A stretch of DNA of 64,000 bases from PSRF01 sp051000815 (lineage in GTDB: Bacteria > Acidobacteriota > Blastocatellia > Pyrinomonadales > Pyrinomonadaceae), in assembly GCA_051000815.1 (NCBI GenBank), contig JBPCNX010000094.1:15483-79482 (forward strand), given 5' to 3'. Position numbers and translations under genes: made by a program. Below, piece by piece: positions 52,022 to 60,246 of this stretch (the first letter of the stretch is position 1; every line of letters starts with the position of its first letter). Below the pieces are notes generated by a model. It worked only from the letters and a program-made list of their open reading frames with translations. It was not told the DNA's origin and searched no databases.

Positions 52022-52927
52022 ATGCCGATTAACCCAATCATTCGAATTGGTACCGCCGGTTGGTCTTACAAAGACTGGGAAGGCGTGGTTTATCCACAGA
52101 AGCCCGGTTCAAAGTTTGATCCATTAAACTACCTGGCGAGGTTCTTCGATACGATTGAGGTCAATAGTAGTTTCTACCGGCCTCCGACGCCTGCTACCAC
52201 CAAATCGTGGGCCAAACGCGTTGCCGACAATCCGGCATTTACCTTTACAGCAAAATTGCATCGAGTTTTTACACACGAGCGGGGCAAGGCCACTGTTGAA
52301 GATGAAAAAGCTTTTCGCGAGGCGATGAACCCGCTGTTGGAGGACGATAAGCTCGGAGCGTTGCTGGTTCAGTTTCCCTGGTCGTTCAAGAATACGGAGG
52401 ACGAGCGCGCGTATCTGACAAAACTGATTGCCCAGTTTCAGGAATACCCATTAGTAATCGAAGTGCGCCACACGTCATGGAATACCATGGGAATTTACGA
52501 GGAGTTAGAGAGACGAGGAGTGGGAATCTGTAACATCGACCAACCGTTGTTTGCACAATCGATTAAACCATCTGCCCTGACGACTTCCTCCATCGGTTAT
52601 GTTCGCTTGCATGGGAGAAACTATCAAAACTGGTTTCGTGACCAGGCCCCGCGAGACGATCGCTACAATTATCTTTATTCTCTTGACGAGTTGGAGCCCT
52701 GGATTACGCGAATTAAGGAAGTTGCCAAACAAACTAAAGAGAGTTACGTGATTACCAACAACCACTACCTGGGAAAAGCTGTGGTAAATGCGTTGGAGAT
52801 CAAATCGATACTCAGCGGAAACAAGATTCCCGCTCCGGCTCCGCTGTTTGAGAAGTATCCAGATCTCGAATCAGTAGCTTTTCCCGAAACACCCTTAGTT
52901 CACAAAGAGCCGACACTCTTCAAATAG
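52022..52927 (+). CDS. DUF72 family protein
   Basis: A 301-residue cytoplasmic TIM-barrel-like protein of the DUF72/YecE family. Landmarks are IRIGTAGWSYKDWEGVVYP, FDTIEVNSSFYRPP, FTAKLHRVFTHER, LGALLVQFPWSFKNT, YPLVIEVRHTSW, GYVRLHGRNYQNW and SYVITNNHYLGKAVVNALEI. A nucleic-acid or cluster-related role has been proposed for relatives but not proven. ATG 52022 is chosen as the conserved start; the upstream 23 codons look non-coding. Confidence 0.92.
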   Translation: MPINPIIRIGTAGWSYKDWEGVVYPQKPGSKFDPLNYLARFFDTIEVNSSFYRPPTPATTKSWAKRVADNPAFTFTAKLHRVFTHERGKATVEDEKAFREAMNPLLEDDKLGALLVQFPWSFKNTEDERAYLTKLIAQFQEYPLVIEVRHTSWNTMGIYEELERRGVGICNIDQPLFAQSIKPSALTTSSIGYVRLHGRNYQNWFRDQAPRDDRYNYLYSLDELEPWITRIKEVAKQTKESYVITNNHYLGKAVVNALEIKSILSGNKIPAPAPLFEKYPDLESVAFPETPLVHKEPTLFK

Positions 52928-52934
52928 AAAAGCT

Positions 52935-52990
52935 TTTTGGAGTGCGGCATCTTGTTGCCGCTTTAAAGTGCTGACAAGTCAGCGCGCTCT
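52935..52990. repeat. Palindromic spacer downstream of the DUF72 gene
   Basis: GCGGCATCTTGTTGCCGC and GCTGACAAGTCAGC are two adjacent small hairpins between GGAGTGC and GCGCGCTC ends. It lies between convergent genes and may act as a bidirectional terminator; a single copy in this window. Confidence 0.5.
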
Positions 52991-52999
52991 AAACCCAAC

Positions 53000-53374
53000 T
53001 CATTTAATCAATTGCGCAAAAGAAATCGGCAGGCCGTCAGGATCCACGCAAACTGCCAATTTGACTCCCTCACCTTCTCTTTGCGTGGGCGGCATCACAA
53101 AGAAAATGCCCTTGGCCTTCATTTCTGCGTAGGTCTTGTCAACATCTTCAACGTTAAAACCAATCGAGCAGGTTCCCGCATCCTTGTCTGCCCCGCCTCG
53201 ACGCTCTTGTTTGATTCCGCCGCCATGCAGCGCCAGAGTAGTTGTACCGGTTAGAAATTCCGTCCAGTCAGGAGACTCAGACTTCAGTGGGATTCCGAGT
53301 TTGTCTCGATAAAACTCCACTGATCGGGCCATGTCGGAAACAATCACCATCGTGTAATCGATTTGCTTAAACAT
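53000..53374 (-). CDS. VOC family (glyoxalase/bleomycin resistance-like) protein
   Basis: A 124-residue vicinal-oxygen-chelate protein with two beta-alpha-beta-beta-beta units: YTMVIVSDMARSVEFYRDKL and TEFLTGTTTLALHGG in the first half, CSIGFNVEDVDKTYAEMKAK and VKLAVCVDPDGLPISFAQ in the second. A metal-dependent isomerase, lyase or binding role is typical; substrate unknown. It converges with the DUF72 gene. Confidence 0.9.
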   Translation of the reverse strand: MFKQIDYTMVIVSDMARSVEFYRDKLGIPLKSESPDWTEFLTGTTTLALHGGGIKQERRGGADKDAGTCSIGFNVEDVDKTYAEMKAKGIFFVMPPTQREGEGVKLAVCVDPDGLPISFAQLIK

Positions 53375-53412
53375 ACTTTACGACCTCCACCGATTCGGGA
53401 GTCTCCTGTGCG

Positions 53413-53859
53413 CTACTTCTTTTTCTTTGCACCGCTGCCCAAGGTCACCAACACCTCAAACTCGTCTTTAGTAAGCGGCATCACCGAAAGTTGCGATTGT
53501 CTGATGAGCGGCAACCCACTCAGGCGTTTGTCATAACGGATTGCTGCCAACGGTACTGGCGTCGAAAAGCTCTTTACCGGCTTCAAATCGACAGCGACCC
53601 ACTGAGAATCTGTCGCGGTGGGATCAGGATAGGCGCCCTTGGCCACCTCGGCGATTCCGACCACGGCCTTATCTTTCCCTGAGTGATAAAACAATACCCG
53701 ATCACCAGTTTTCATTACCCGGAGATTGTTACGCGCCTGATAATTCCGGACGCCCGTCCAATCGGTTCGTCCGTCTCGAACGAAGTCGTCCCAGGAGTAG
53801 GTCTCCGGTTCCTGCTTCACCATCCAATGGCTGGTCTTGGCCTTTGTTGCTTTCTTCAT
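53413..53859 (-). CDS. EVE domain protein
   Basis: A 148-residue single-domain EVE (PUA-like) protein, thought to bind modified bases in nucleic acids. Visible signatures: WMVKQEPETYSWDDFVRDG, TDWTGVRNYQARNNLRVMK, GDRVLFYHSGKDKAVVGIAEV and PLIRQSQLSVMPLTKDEFE. The ends are lysine-rich. It is divergent from bcp (92 bases between starts), so the two may share a promoter region. Confidence 0.93.
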   Translation of the reverse strand: MKKATKAKTSHWMVKQEPETYSWDDFVRDGRTDWTGVRNYQARNNLRVMKTGDRVLFYHSGKDKAVVGIAEVAKGAYPDPTATDSQWVAVDLKPVKSFSTPVPLAAIRYDKRLSGLPLIRQSQLSVMPLTKDEFEVLVTLGSGAKKKK

Positions 53860-53951
53860 AGTTAGCTTACAGCGATTCTTGCCCGCATCTGCACCTCGCG
53901 CTTAGAATGCAAATTATCAAACCTTAATTCGATCAGACTGGAGAGGACTTC

Positions 53952-54410
53952 ATGCCAAAAGAAGGAAGTGTCGCGCCCGCATTCACTACAACCGACGCGG
54001 ACGGAAACACAGTCAAACTCAAGGACTTTCGCGGCGAAAAGGTGGTGCTGTATTTTTATCCCAAGGATGATACACCTGGCTGCACCAGGGAAGCTTGTTC
54101 ATTTCGCGATGCTTTCGCCGAATTTAAAAAGCGCGGCATCAAAATTCTGGGAGTTTCTCCAGACAAAGAATCTTCACACAAGAAATTCAGGGAGAAGTAC
54201 AAACTTCCTTTCACCCTGCTGGCCGACACGGACCGTTCAATTGCCGAAGCTTATGGTACCTGGGGCGAGAAAAAGTTCATGGGCCGTACCTATATGGGGG
54301 TAAACCGGACCACTTTTCTCATCGATGAAAAAGGCAAGATCAAGAAAGTCTTCCAAAAGGTCAAACCTGATGAGCATGCTCGTGAGGTGCTTGATGCATT
54401 TCAGAACTAG
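53952..54410 (+). CDS. bcp: Thioredoxin-dependent peroxiredoxin Bcp
   Basis: A 152-residue cytoplasmic atypical 2-Cys peroxiredoxin of the BCP/PrxQ group, reducing hydroperoxides with thioredoxin. The peroxidatic C44 and resolving C49 are seen in DDTPGCTREACSFRDAF. Further motifs: GEKVVLYFYPKDDT, GVSPDKESSHKKFREKYKLPF and GVNRTTFLIDEKGKI. Length and order are typical. GGAGAGGA lies a little before the start. Confidence 0.95.
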   Translation: MPKEGSVAPAFTTTDADGNTVKLKDFRGEKVVLYFYPKDDTPGCTREACSFRDAFAEFKKRGIKILGVSPDKESSHKKFREKYKLPFTLLADTDRSIAEAYGTWGEKKFMGRTYMGVNRTTFLIDEKGKIKKVFQKVKPDEHAREVLDAFQN

Positions 54411-54440
54411 ACTGAGAAGTTCGTTCTCCCGACCAATGGT

Positions 54441-55049
54441 TTAGGCTGCCACCCAACCGCCAATTTTTTCGGTTTCCCCCTCGGGTTTCCGGCCTGGCAT
54501 CAATCCCTGCAGAGCACTGAAGGAACTGGGCACATCTGGTTTCCGCCTCGGAACCCGGGGTGGTTCCGGCCGCACAATCGCTGGGTCGACTGATTCGTTA
54601 ATAAAATACATACGCGTGTTATCCACAACTTCGGTGCGGATTTCATGCGTCCAAAGGAGCAGATTTGCAAGGGCGTCGCCGATTTCGTCCTTTCCCAGCT
54701 TGGTTTCCTGGGCTATTTCCTTCTGCGTTCGCGCGTTCCTCTTGATGGCGTCTCTGACGCGCTCAATCGGCGAGAGTTTGCTGAGCATCCGGGAGAGGTT
54801 CTGCGAGGACGAAGTGGAGTCGTTGCTCTGTGTCTCCAGCGTCTGTTGCGTCACGTAGCGCTTCCGGGCCGACTTGTATTCTCGCAACACCTGCCGGCTC
54901 TCCGTAACCTTCTTGCGAATGCAACTTTTGCAATAGAGATTACGGCCATCTTTGCGCGCGCGGCAGATCCCAAATTCAGACAACGGCAGAGCTTGTGAGC
55001 AGATTGGACAGTCTTTACTCTCGGGGGTTCGTTCAGGATCTAATTTCAT
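54441..55049 (-). CDS. Zinc-finger/HTH-like protein of unknown function
   Basis: About 202 residues. The N-terminal part has a double CxxC zinc module (CPICSQALPLSEFGICRARK, then CKSCIRKKVTES), typical of a small family in which that ribbon is followed by a helix-turn-helix-like segment. Here the latter is KEIAQETKLGKDEIGDALANLL and DNTRMYFINES (about 100-155). The C-terminus is Pro/Arg-rich. I prefer ATG 55049 (MKLDPERTPESKD) to the longer reading. It is a possible DNA-binding regulator. Its target is unknown. Confidence 0.65.
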   Translation of the reverse strand: MKLDPERTPESKDCPICSQALPLSEFGICRARKDGRNLYCKSCIRKKVTESRQVLREYKSARKRYVTQQTLETQSNDSTSSSQNLSRMLSKLSPIERVRDAIKRNARTQKEIAQETKLGKDEIGDALANLLLWTHEIRTEVVDNTRMYFINESVDPAIVRPEPPRVPRRKPDVPSSFSALQGLMPGRKPEGETEKIGGWVAA

Positions 55050-56171
55050 TTCAGCGCTCCAACAGGCATAGAAATTTCCCGCGTGCACGTCGCGAAAGAC
55101 AAAACGTCCCCGTGACCGAAAGACGAGAGGTCTGCCGGTCAGCAAATGGCGGTTTATGTCATTGTTCGGCGAAGGAGCCCGTCTCCACGGGAAGAATCGC
55201 CTGGGATTGCCAGCGCTTACTTCAACTCAACGAAGGTGCCTAATCAATAACTGGTTGGATCTGCGTAGGAGGTTCATGGGGGCCTTGCGAAAGAAAATTT
55301 ATAAGGACTACTTAACCTGCCAACACAATCAAACAACCGGTTGCCGACATCACTTTTCTTCTGGCAATCATTCGCTTACAGCGAGGGAGTCGCATTATAG
55401 TCATCGAAGATTTTTTTGCAACTACTTTTTCGAAATACGGATGACACAACGCGTTCAGATAAATTTCGATCGCAAGTGCGTTTAAAGATCACCTGATCGC
55501 AAATGCAAACAACTCTCTTACGTGAAGATAGATGATCGCATGCCTGCGGAGATTGCTGAGATCGACAGAGGCATTGTCAGCATTGGTTCGTCGCACAAAT
55601 CAAAATTCGCTCGCAAAATTGTATTTCCAGATCTCAATTACAAACCGTTCGCCGTATGTTTGGCGCAACAACTTCCATCTTCTAATCCCTGGTCCTACCA
55701 TTAGTAGAACAGGAATCGCTTAAGGCACACAATGAATGGGATCATTTCCTTGACTGGAATGATCGCAATCGTAATTCAGTATTGCTTTGTTGTTCATTCG
55801 GCAGCGAGAAAGAACGAGATTGCAAGAATGTGTACGCTCGCGCACGTTCAATCGGAAGTCGTTTGAAAGAATCTTTTGGCTTAGCTAAAGAACGGCCGCA
55901 CAAAAACAGAACCGGGGCAAAAGGGTACAGAACGCTGAGCAGTAGCAATGGGATGATTGACTCAACCGTTCTGCCGTCAACAGACTAAACCAACACCGAC
56001 TCTCGGTGACAACTCAGGGAAAATACTCAACGTGTTGATGGCAAAGTCATTCCAGCGTCGCCGCACGCGTGTGCAAAATGCTGTGAGTGTGAGGTTCAAA
56101 TAACCTTGCAGGATTTTGAAGAGAAATTTCCACACAGTTTTCCACAGCAACCTGTGGGAAACTCGTAAAGG
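55050..56171. other. 1.1-kb gene-free region
   Basis: No convincing gene on either strand: all frames are short, without ribosome binding sites and without recognisable motifs. The base composition is visibly richer in A+T than in neighbouring genes from about 55290 to 56160. It lacks the repeat families seen elsewhere. It might hold an RNA gene or decayed sequence; none is identified. The right end has DnaA-box-like motifs (see 56127-56162). Confidence 0.5.
56127..56162. promoter_or_regulatory. Cluster of DnaA-box-like motifs / near-perfect hairpin
   Basis: ATTTCCACA, TTTTCCACA (full match to TTWTNCACA) and TGTGGGAAA (inverse, one mismatch) lie within 36 bases. The last two pair as TTTTCCACAG/CTGTGGGAAA over a CAAC loop with one mismatch. 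This could be a DnaA-binding patch or simply the terminator of the DUF3052 gene, which ends at 56172. Confidence 0.4.
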
Positions 56172-56585
56172 CTATCTTCCAACGCGGTCCCTTAAGCGGT
56201 AAACAAACTTCAGTCCCGACCAGATTTCGTCGACTGCGCAAATCTTTACGTCAACCAGATCCGCATCCAGGCCCGTTCGCTGCACATTATTGAACGACAG
56301 ATCAGTGGCGACGCCGGAATTCTTTTTTGGCCAGGCAATCCAAATCATTCCATCCCTGGAAAGTTGCGCCGCAAGTGGTGAGAATTTTCTCAATAGCTCC
56401 TGTTCAGTTCTAACGAATGCCAGAATCAGGTCAATTGAATCTCCAGTGCTCGGGACGTATTTCGCGGTCGCTGGAAGTAAACCTATTTGCTTTTTGAAGT
56501 CTTTTGGTGAACCAATCAGGGCAACGCGAAAGCCCGGCTTGATGCCAAGCTTCTTGATCAACGGGGTTCCGGAATAGCCTGCCAA
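56172..56585 (-). CDS. DUF3052 family protein
   Basis: A 137-residue protein of the DUF3052 family: AGYSGTPLIKKLGIKPGFRV, ALIGSPKDF, DLILAFVRTEQELLRKFSPL, GMIWIAWPKKNSGVATDLSF and VRKVGLVDVKICAVDEIWSG-like ending (here LDADLVDVKICAVDEIWSGL, then KFVYRLRDR). The fold recalls a Rossmann-type methyltransferase lacking its binding motif. Function unknown. Confidence 0.9.
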   Translation of the reverse strand: MAGYSGTPLIKKLGIKPGFRVALIGSPKDFKKQIGLLPATAKYVPSTGDSIDLILAFVRTEQELLRKFSPLAAQLSRDGMIWIAWPKKNSGVATDLSFNNVQRTGLDADLVDVKICAVDEIWSGLKFVYRLRDRVGR

Positions 56586-56674
56586 TCTTGCCTCCTGTTC
56601 CAGCTTTCAGACACTTGAGACAGGTCTACATCTGAAGTCGCTGAGGGATAACCTTTGTTTGTTCGAATCGGCGA

Positions 56675-58141
56675 CTACCAAAGTTTTAAGATCTTCCACC
56701 AGGTGAATCCGAAAATCGTCCAGATCGGGATCGTTACCAGTGACGCAATGAGACCAATTCGCCACCAGGTCCGCTGTGTCACATATCCCGCACCAAAATA
56801 GATTGGTGCGGGCGTTGTCCCATAGTGAGTCAGTGAGGCGCTGAGGTTGGAAAAGTAAGCAAGCGAAAGCACCGCCAGGTAAGGAGGCGCACCAGCTGCG
56901 ATTATTATGGTAACGAAGGGAATGTACATCGCTGTCGCATGCGCCGTGATACTTGCAAATCCGTAATGCGCATAAAAGTAAACAAGTAAGAGCAACGCCA
57001 AAGCGGCCGCCCACGTCCAGCCGCCGGTTAGGTCCGCCCCTGCGTCCGCGAAGCGCTTGATGATTCCGGTCTCTGCGAGCGCTTCCGCCATTCTTACCAA
57101 ACCCCCATACCATAGGAAGACGTCCCACGCGCCACGTTCGCTAACTACATCATCCCAGCTCAAAACATTGCTTAACAACAGCACACAAATTCCCACAAGA
57201 GCGACGACTGCGTAGTTAATCGCGTGGAAACTTGTCGTCATCCATAAACCGGCAACGAGGGCAAACACGAGTAGCATGAGCTTTTCGTCACGCGCCATCG
57301 GTCCCATGCGCTTCAATTCGGTAGCCGCGAGTGCTGTGGCAGCTGGAGTGTGCTTAACCTCTGGCGGGAAGATCCGATACAGAATCAGCGGAAAGGCTAC
57401 AAGTGATATTAAACCCGGCACTGCGGCGGCAACTGCCCAGCGGGTGTAAGTTAATTCGATCCCGGTTACTTCGCGGGCAAACTTCGCGATCAAAACATTC
57501 GACGCTTGTCCGGTAAGAAACATGGCACACACAATGACGTCACACTGATAGATGAGCGTCATCAGAAAAGCCCCGAGGCGGCCCGCTGAAGGCCCTGGTT
57601 TCGATTCGTAGGCTTCGGCCAGGCTTTTGGCTATCGGGAAAACAATGCCGCCGGAGCGGGCAGCGTTTGAAGGAATCACTGTCGCGAGAACCATGTCGGT
57701 CGAGACTAAGGCATAGCCCAGTCCCAATGAGTGACGACCAATCGTGCGAATGAACAGGAAGGCAATGCGTCTGCCCAACCCGGTCTTGATCATTCCCCGC
57801 GACATGAAGAAAGCCGCCAGAACCAACCAAACGATCGGATCGCCATAGCCGGCAAGCGCCTGATCAATCGGAAGAACACCTGTCAGCGCAATTGCGGCGA
57901 TACCAAGGAGCACAACTGCACCCCCGGGCAGGGGACGGACGATTGAACCGGTAATCGTCGCCACGAAGATCGCTAACAATTGCCAGGACTTTGGAGTGAT
58001 TCCCTGCGGGACTGGGATAAGTAAGACGGCAAGCCCCGTCACCAACACGACGGCCCACTTCGCCAGCTTCAGCGACATTGGCGAAGCAGGCTCCGGCTCA
58101 GTCTCGATTGTCCCTGTAACTTTCCCGTTTTGCTTAAGCAT
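56675..58141 (-). CDS. DASS family (SLC13-like) anion symporter
   Basis: A 488-residue inner-membrane divalent anion:sodium symporter. Family marks: two SNT-like substrate/Na+ motifs (SNAARSGGIVFPI and the later TAHATAMYIPFVTII), the helix-start GYGDPIVWLVLAAFFMSRGM, and YFSNLSASLTHYGTTPAPIYFG near the end. This is the subgroup of 2-oxoglutarate/malate translocator and YbhI-like carriers. The likely substrate is a dicarboxylate or tricarboxylate. It is divergent from msrP across 200 bases. Confidence 0.92.
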   Translation of the reverse strand: MLKQNGKVTGTIETEPEPASPMSLKLAKWAVVLVTGLAVLLIPVPQGITPKSWQLLAIFVATITGSIVRPLPGGAVVLLGIAAIALTGVLPIDQALAGYGDPIVWLVLAAFFMSRGMIKTGLGRRIAFLFIRTIGRHSLGLGYALVSTDMVLATVIPSNAARSGGIVFPIAKSLAEAYESKPGPSAGRLGAFLMTLIYQCDVIVCAMFLTGQASNVLIAKFAREVTGIELTYTRWAVAAAVPGLISLVAFPLILYRIFPPEVKHTPAATALAATELKRMGPMARDEKLMLLVFALVAGLWMTTSFHAINYAVVALVGICVLLLSNVLSWDDVVSERGAWDVFLWYGGLVRMAEALAETGIIKRFADAGADLTGGWTWAAALALLLLVYFYAHYGFASITAHATAMYIPFVTIIIAAGAPPYLAVLSLAYFSNLSASLTHYGTTPAPIYFGAGYVTQRTWWRIGLIASLVTIPIWTIFGFTWWKILKLW

Positions 58142-58341
58142 AGAGTTTTTTGGGAACCAAAGGCGCGGAGGTCCGGTAAAGCGCGGCGATACTATTATGT
58201 TGTAATCGCTTACTCAAGATTTTTGCATTGTTGCGTTTGGGCGTAATTGCCTGGAAATGTAAGGTAACAATCTTTTGAGCGACTTTGTTACGTAAATATC
58301 CAATGGCGAACGTTCCCAGAGTGGCGAGGCTCTAATTGTAA

Positions 58342-59325
58342 ATGTTGATCAAGAATGACAACGAAATTCGGTCAGGTGAAATAACCGATAAGCAAGTCTA
58401 CCTGAATCGCCGTCTATTTATGCGCGGTGCAGCTCTGGCGGCCACGATGGCAGGCACCGGCCTGCTTTATCGAAAGCTAAACCCGCCACCCTTTGAAACA
58501 CCAAAGGGAGAAACACTGACTGACATTGCCACTTCTAATTCCGACGAAGCTTTGCGCCAGGGGTTCTCAGTAAACGAAACGCTTACTCCGCTTCAGGACA
58601 TCACGAACTACAACAACTTTTACGAGTTCTCAACAAGCAAAGGATCGGTTGCGTCAGCGGCGAAGGACTTCGTCACCCGGCCCTGGAGCGTTTCGGTAGA
58701 TGGACTGGTAAACAAGGCCCGTACGTTTGATCTTGATGAACTCCTGAAATTCCCATCCGAGGAAAGGATCTATCGGCTGCGTTGCGTCGAGGGCTGGTCG
58801 ATGGTGGTGCCCTGGATCGGTTTTCCCCTGGCCAAGCTCCTGGCGTTAGTTGAACCGACCTCCCAGGCGAAATATGTCGCATTCCAAACGCTTTTTGATC
58901 CGCAACGAATGCCAAACCAAAGCACGGGTGTGCTTGACTGGCCTTATGTCGAAGGCTTGCGGTTGGATGAGGCAATGCACCCGCTGACTATTCTGGCAAC
59001 CGGTCTTTACGGCGAGACGCTCCCGCCCCAGGACGGCGCGCCAATCAGACTGGTCGTGCCCTGGAAATATGGATTCAAAAGCATCAAGTCAGTTGTGAAG
59101 ATCAGTTTGGTGGCGGACAAGCCCCCGACTACCTGGAACATCCAGGCACCGAACGAGTACGGCTTCTATTCGAATGTGAATCCAAATGTAGCGCACCCAC
59201 GCTGGAGCCAGGCGAGAGAACGCAGGATTGGCGAGTTTCGCATGCGCGACACGCTAATGTTCAATGGATACGCGGAACAAGTGGGACATTTGTACTCGGG
59301 AATGGATCTGAGGCGGAACTTTTAG
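58342..59325 (+). CDS. msrP: Protein-methionine-sulfoxide reductase catalytic subunit MsrP
   Basis: A 327-residue periplasmic molybdopterin enzyme that repairs oxidised methionine in exported proteins. It has a Tat-type N-terminus (NRRLFMRGAALAATMAGTG), a sulfite-oxidase fold core with RLRCVEGWSMVVPWIGFPL including the Mo-ligand cysteine, and GAPIRLVVPWKYGFKSIKSV and NEYGFYSNVNPNVAHPRWSQ. The neighbour msrQ follows after 8 bases, completing the two-gene system. Confidence 0.95.
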   Translation: MLIKNDNEIRSGEITDKQVYLNRRLFMRGAALAATMAGTGLLYRKLNPPPFETPKGETLTDIATSNSDEALRQGFSVNETLTPLQDITNYNNFYEFSTSKGSVASAAKDFVTRPWSVSVDGLVNKARTFDLDELLKFPSEERIYRLRCVEGWSMVVPWIGFPLAKLLALVEPTSQAKYVAFQTLFDPQRMPNQSTGVLDWPYVEGLRLDEAMHPLTILATGLYGETLPPQDGAPIRLVVPWKYGFKSIKSVVKISLVADKPPTTWNIQAPNEYGFYSNVNPNVAHPRWSQARERRIGEFRMRDTLMFNGYAEQVGHLYSGMDLRRNF

Positions 59326-59333
59326 TAATCAAC

Positions 59334-59990
59334 GTGAAGGACATCCGATTCTCAAAACTGCTCATCTGGCTTAATGCCCTGGTGCCTCTGGTGCTCCTCT
59401 TGTGGGACGTTTACCGCAGGCGTGTCGGCGCCAACCCGGTTGAGTTTGTAACGCGTACGACGGGGATGTTGACTCTGGTTTTCCTGCTCATCTCGCTCGC
59501 CGTCACTCCTGTGCGAAAAATTACGGGCTCAAACTGGGTAGTTAAATTTCGCCGGATGCTCGGCCTTTATGCATTCTTCTATGGAACGCTGCATTTGTTA
59601 ACCTACGTTTGGTTTGACCGATTCTTCAATCTTCGGAGCATCGCCTCTGATGTCATCCAGCGGCCCTTCATTGCGGTCGGCATGACAGCGTTCTTCCTCA
59701 TGGTGCCGCTGGCCATCACCTCTACGAACAGAATGATCAAACGTCTGGGTGGTAAAGGATGGACGAAATTGCACCGAATTGTTTATCTTGCGGGTATCGC
59801 CGGGGTGGTGCACTTTTGGATGCTCGTCAAATCCGATACCCGATTGCCTTTGACCTTCGCCTTCATCCTATTCCTGCTGCTTGGTTACCGTCTCCTGGTT
59901 AAGTTTGTTCCTCCGGAACCACCAGCAAGTTCCCGGTCTTTTCTCCCTCGCGAAACAGGAGAACAGGGGAACGGGCGAACGGGCGAATAG
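59334..59990 (+). CDS. msrQ: Protein-methionine-sulfoxide reductase haem-binding subunit MsrQ
   Basis: A 218-residue six-helix membrane haem protein that passes electrons from the quinone pool to MsrP. The FRD-type ferric reductase transmembrane domain is seen in LGLYAFFYGTLHLLTYVWFD (haem His), VGMTAFFLMVPLAITSTNRM, GGKGWTKLHRIVYLAGIAGVVHFWM (second His) and FILFLLLGYRLLVKF. GTG start 59334. The last 13 residues (RETGEQGNGRTGE) are encoded by an octamer array that begins near 59952. Confidence 0.94.
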   Translation: MKDIRFSKLLIWLNALVPLVLLLWDVYRRRVGANPVEFVTRTTGMLTLVFLLISLAVTPVRKITGSNWVVKFRRMLGLYAFFYGTLHLLTYVWFDRFFNLRSIASDVIQRPFIAVGMTAFFLMVPLAITSTNRMIKRLGGKGWTKLHRIVYLAGIAGVVHFWMLVKSDTRLPLTFAFILFLLLGYRLLVKFVPPEPPASSRSFLPRETGEQGNGRTGE

Positions 59991-60244
59991 GGAACAGGGG
60001 AATAGCCCGGCCAGAAATTGTCAGGCCTGCCTTTGTCTCAAGATCATATGCCATGTCAGCTTCGGCTTAGCCGCTTGATTCTTCGCCTGTTCCCCATTCC
60101 CCCATTCCCCCATTCCCCCGTTCCCCCGTTCCCCCGTTCCCCTCTTCCCCTGTTCCCCCGTTCCCCTCTTCCCCTTTTACCCCCTTCCCCTGTTCCCCTC
60201 TTCCCCTTTTCCCCTCTTCCCCTCTTCCCCTCTTCCCCCATTCG
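59952..60244. repeat. Paired inverted octamer arrays (GGAACGGG / TTCCCCCG), running into msrQ
   Basis: Units of about 8 bp (GAAACAGG, AGAACAGG, GGAACGGG, CGAACGGG, CGAATAGG, GAACAGGG) occupy 59953-60006. The inverse form, TTCCCCCA/TTCCCCCG/TTCCCCTC and variants, fills 60089-60244 with about 19 units. The first part encodes the MsrQ tail. The second ends just before the symporter stop codon (60247). The only locus here with an 8-bp unit. Confidence 0.88.
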
Positions 60245-60246
60245 TT

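Noticed and set aside
55156..55988. Short frames in the gene-free region
   Set aside because: Composition looks random, with no ribosome binding site or domain.
56127..56162. Chromosomal origin oriC
   Set aside because: No dnaA, dnaN, gidA or similar genes nearby and only one full-match box; kept as a weak regulatory feature only.
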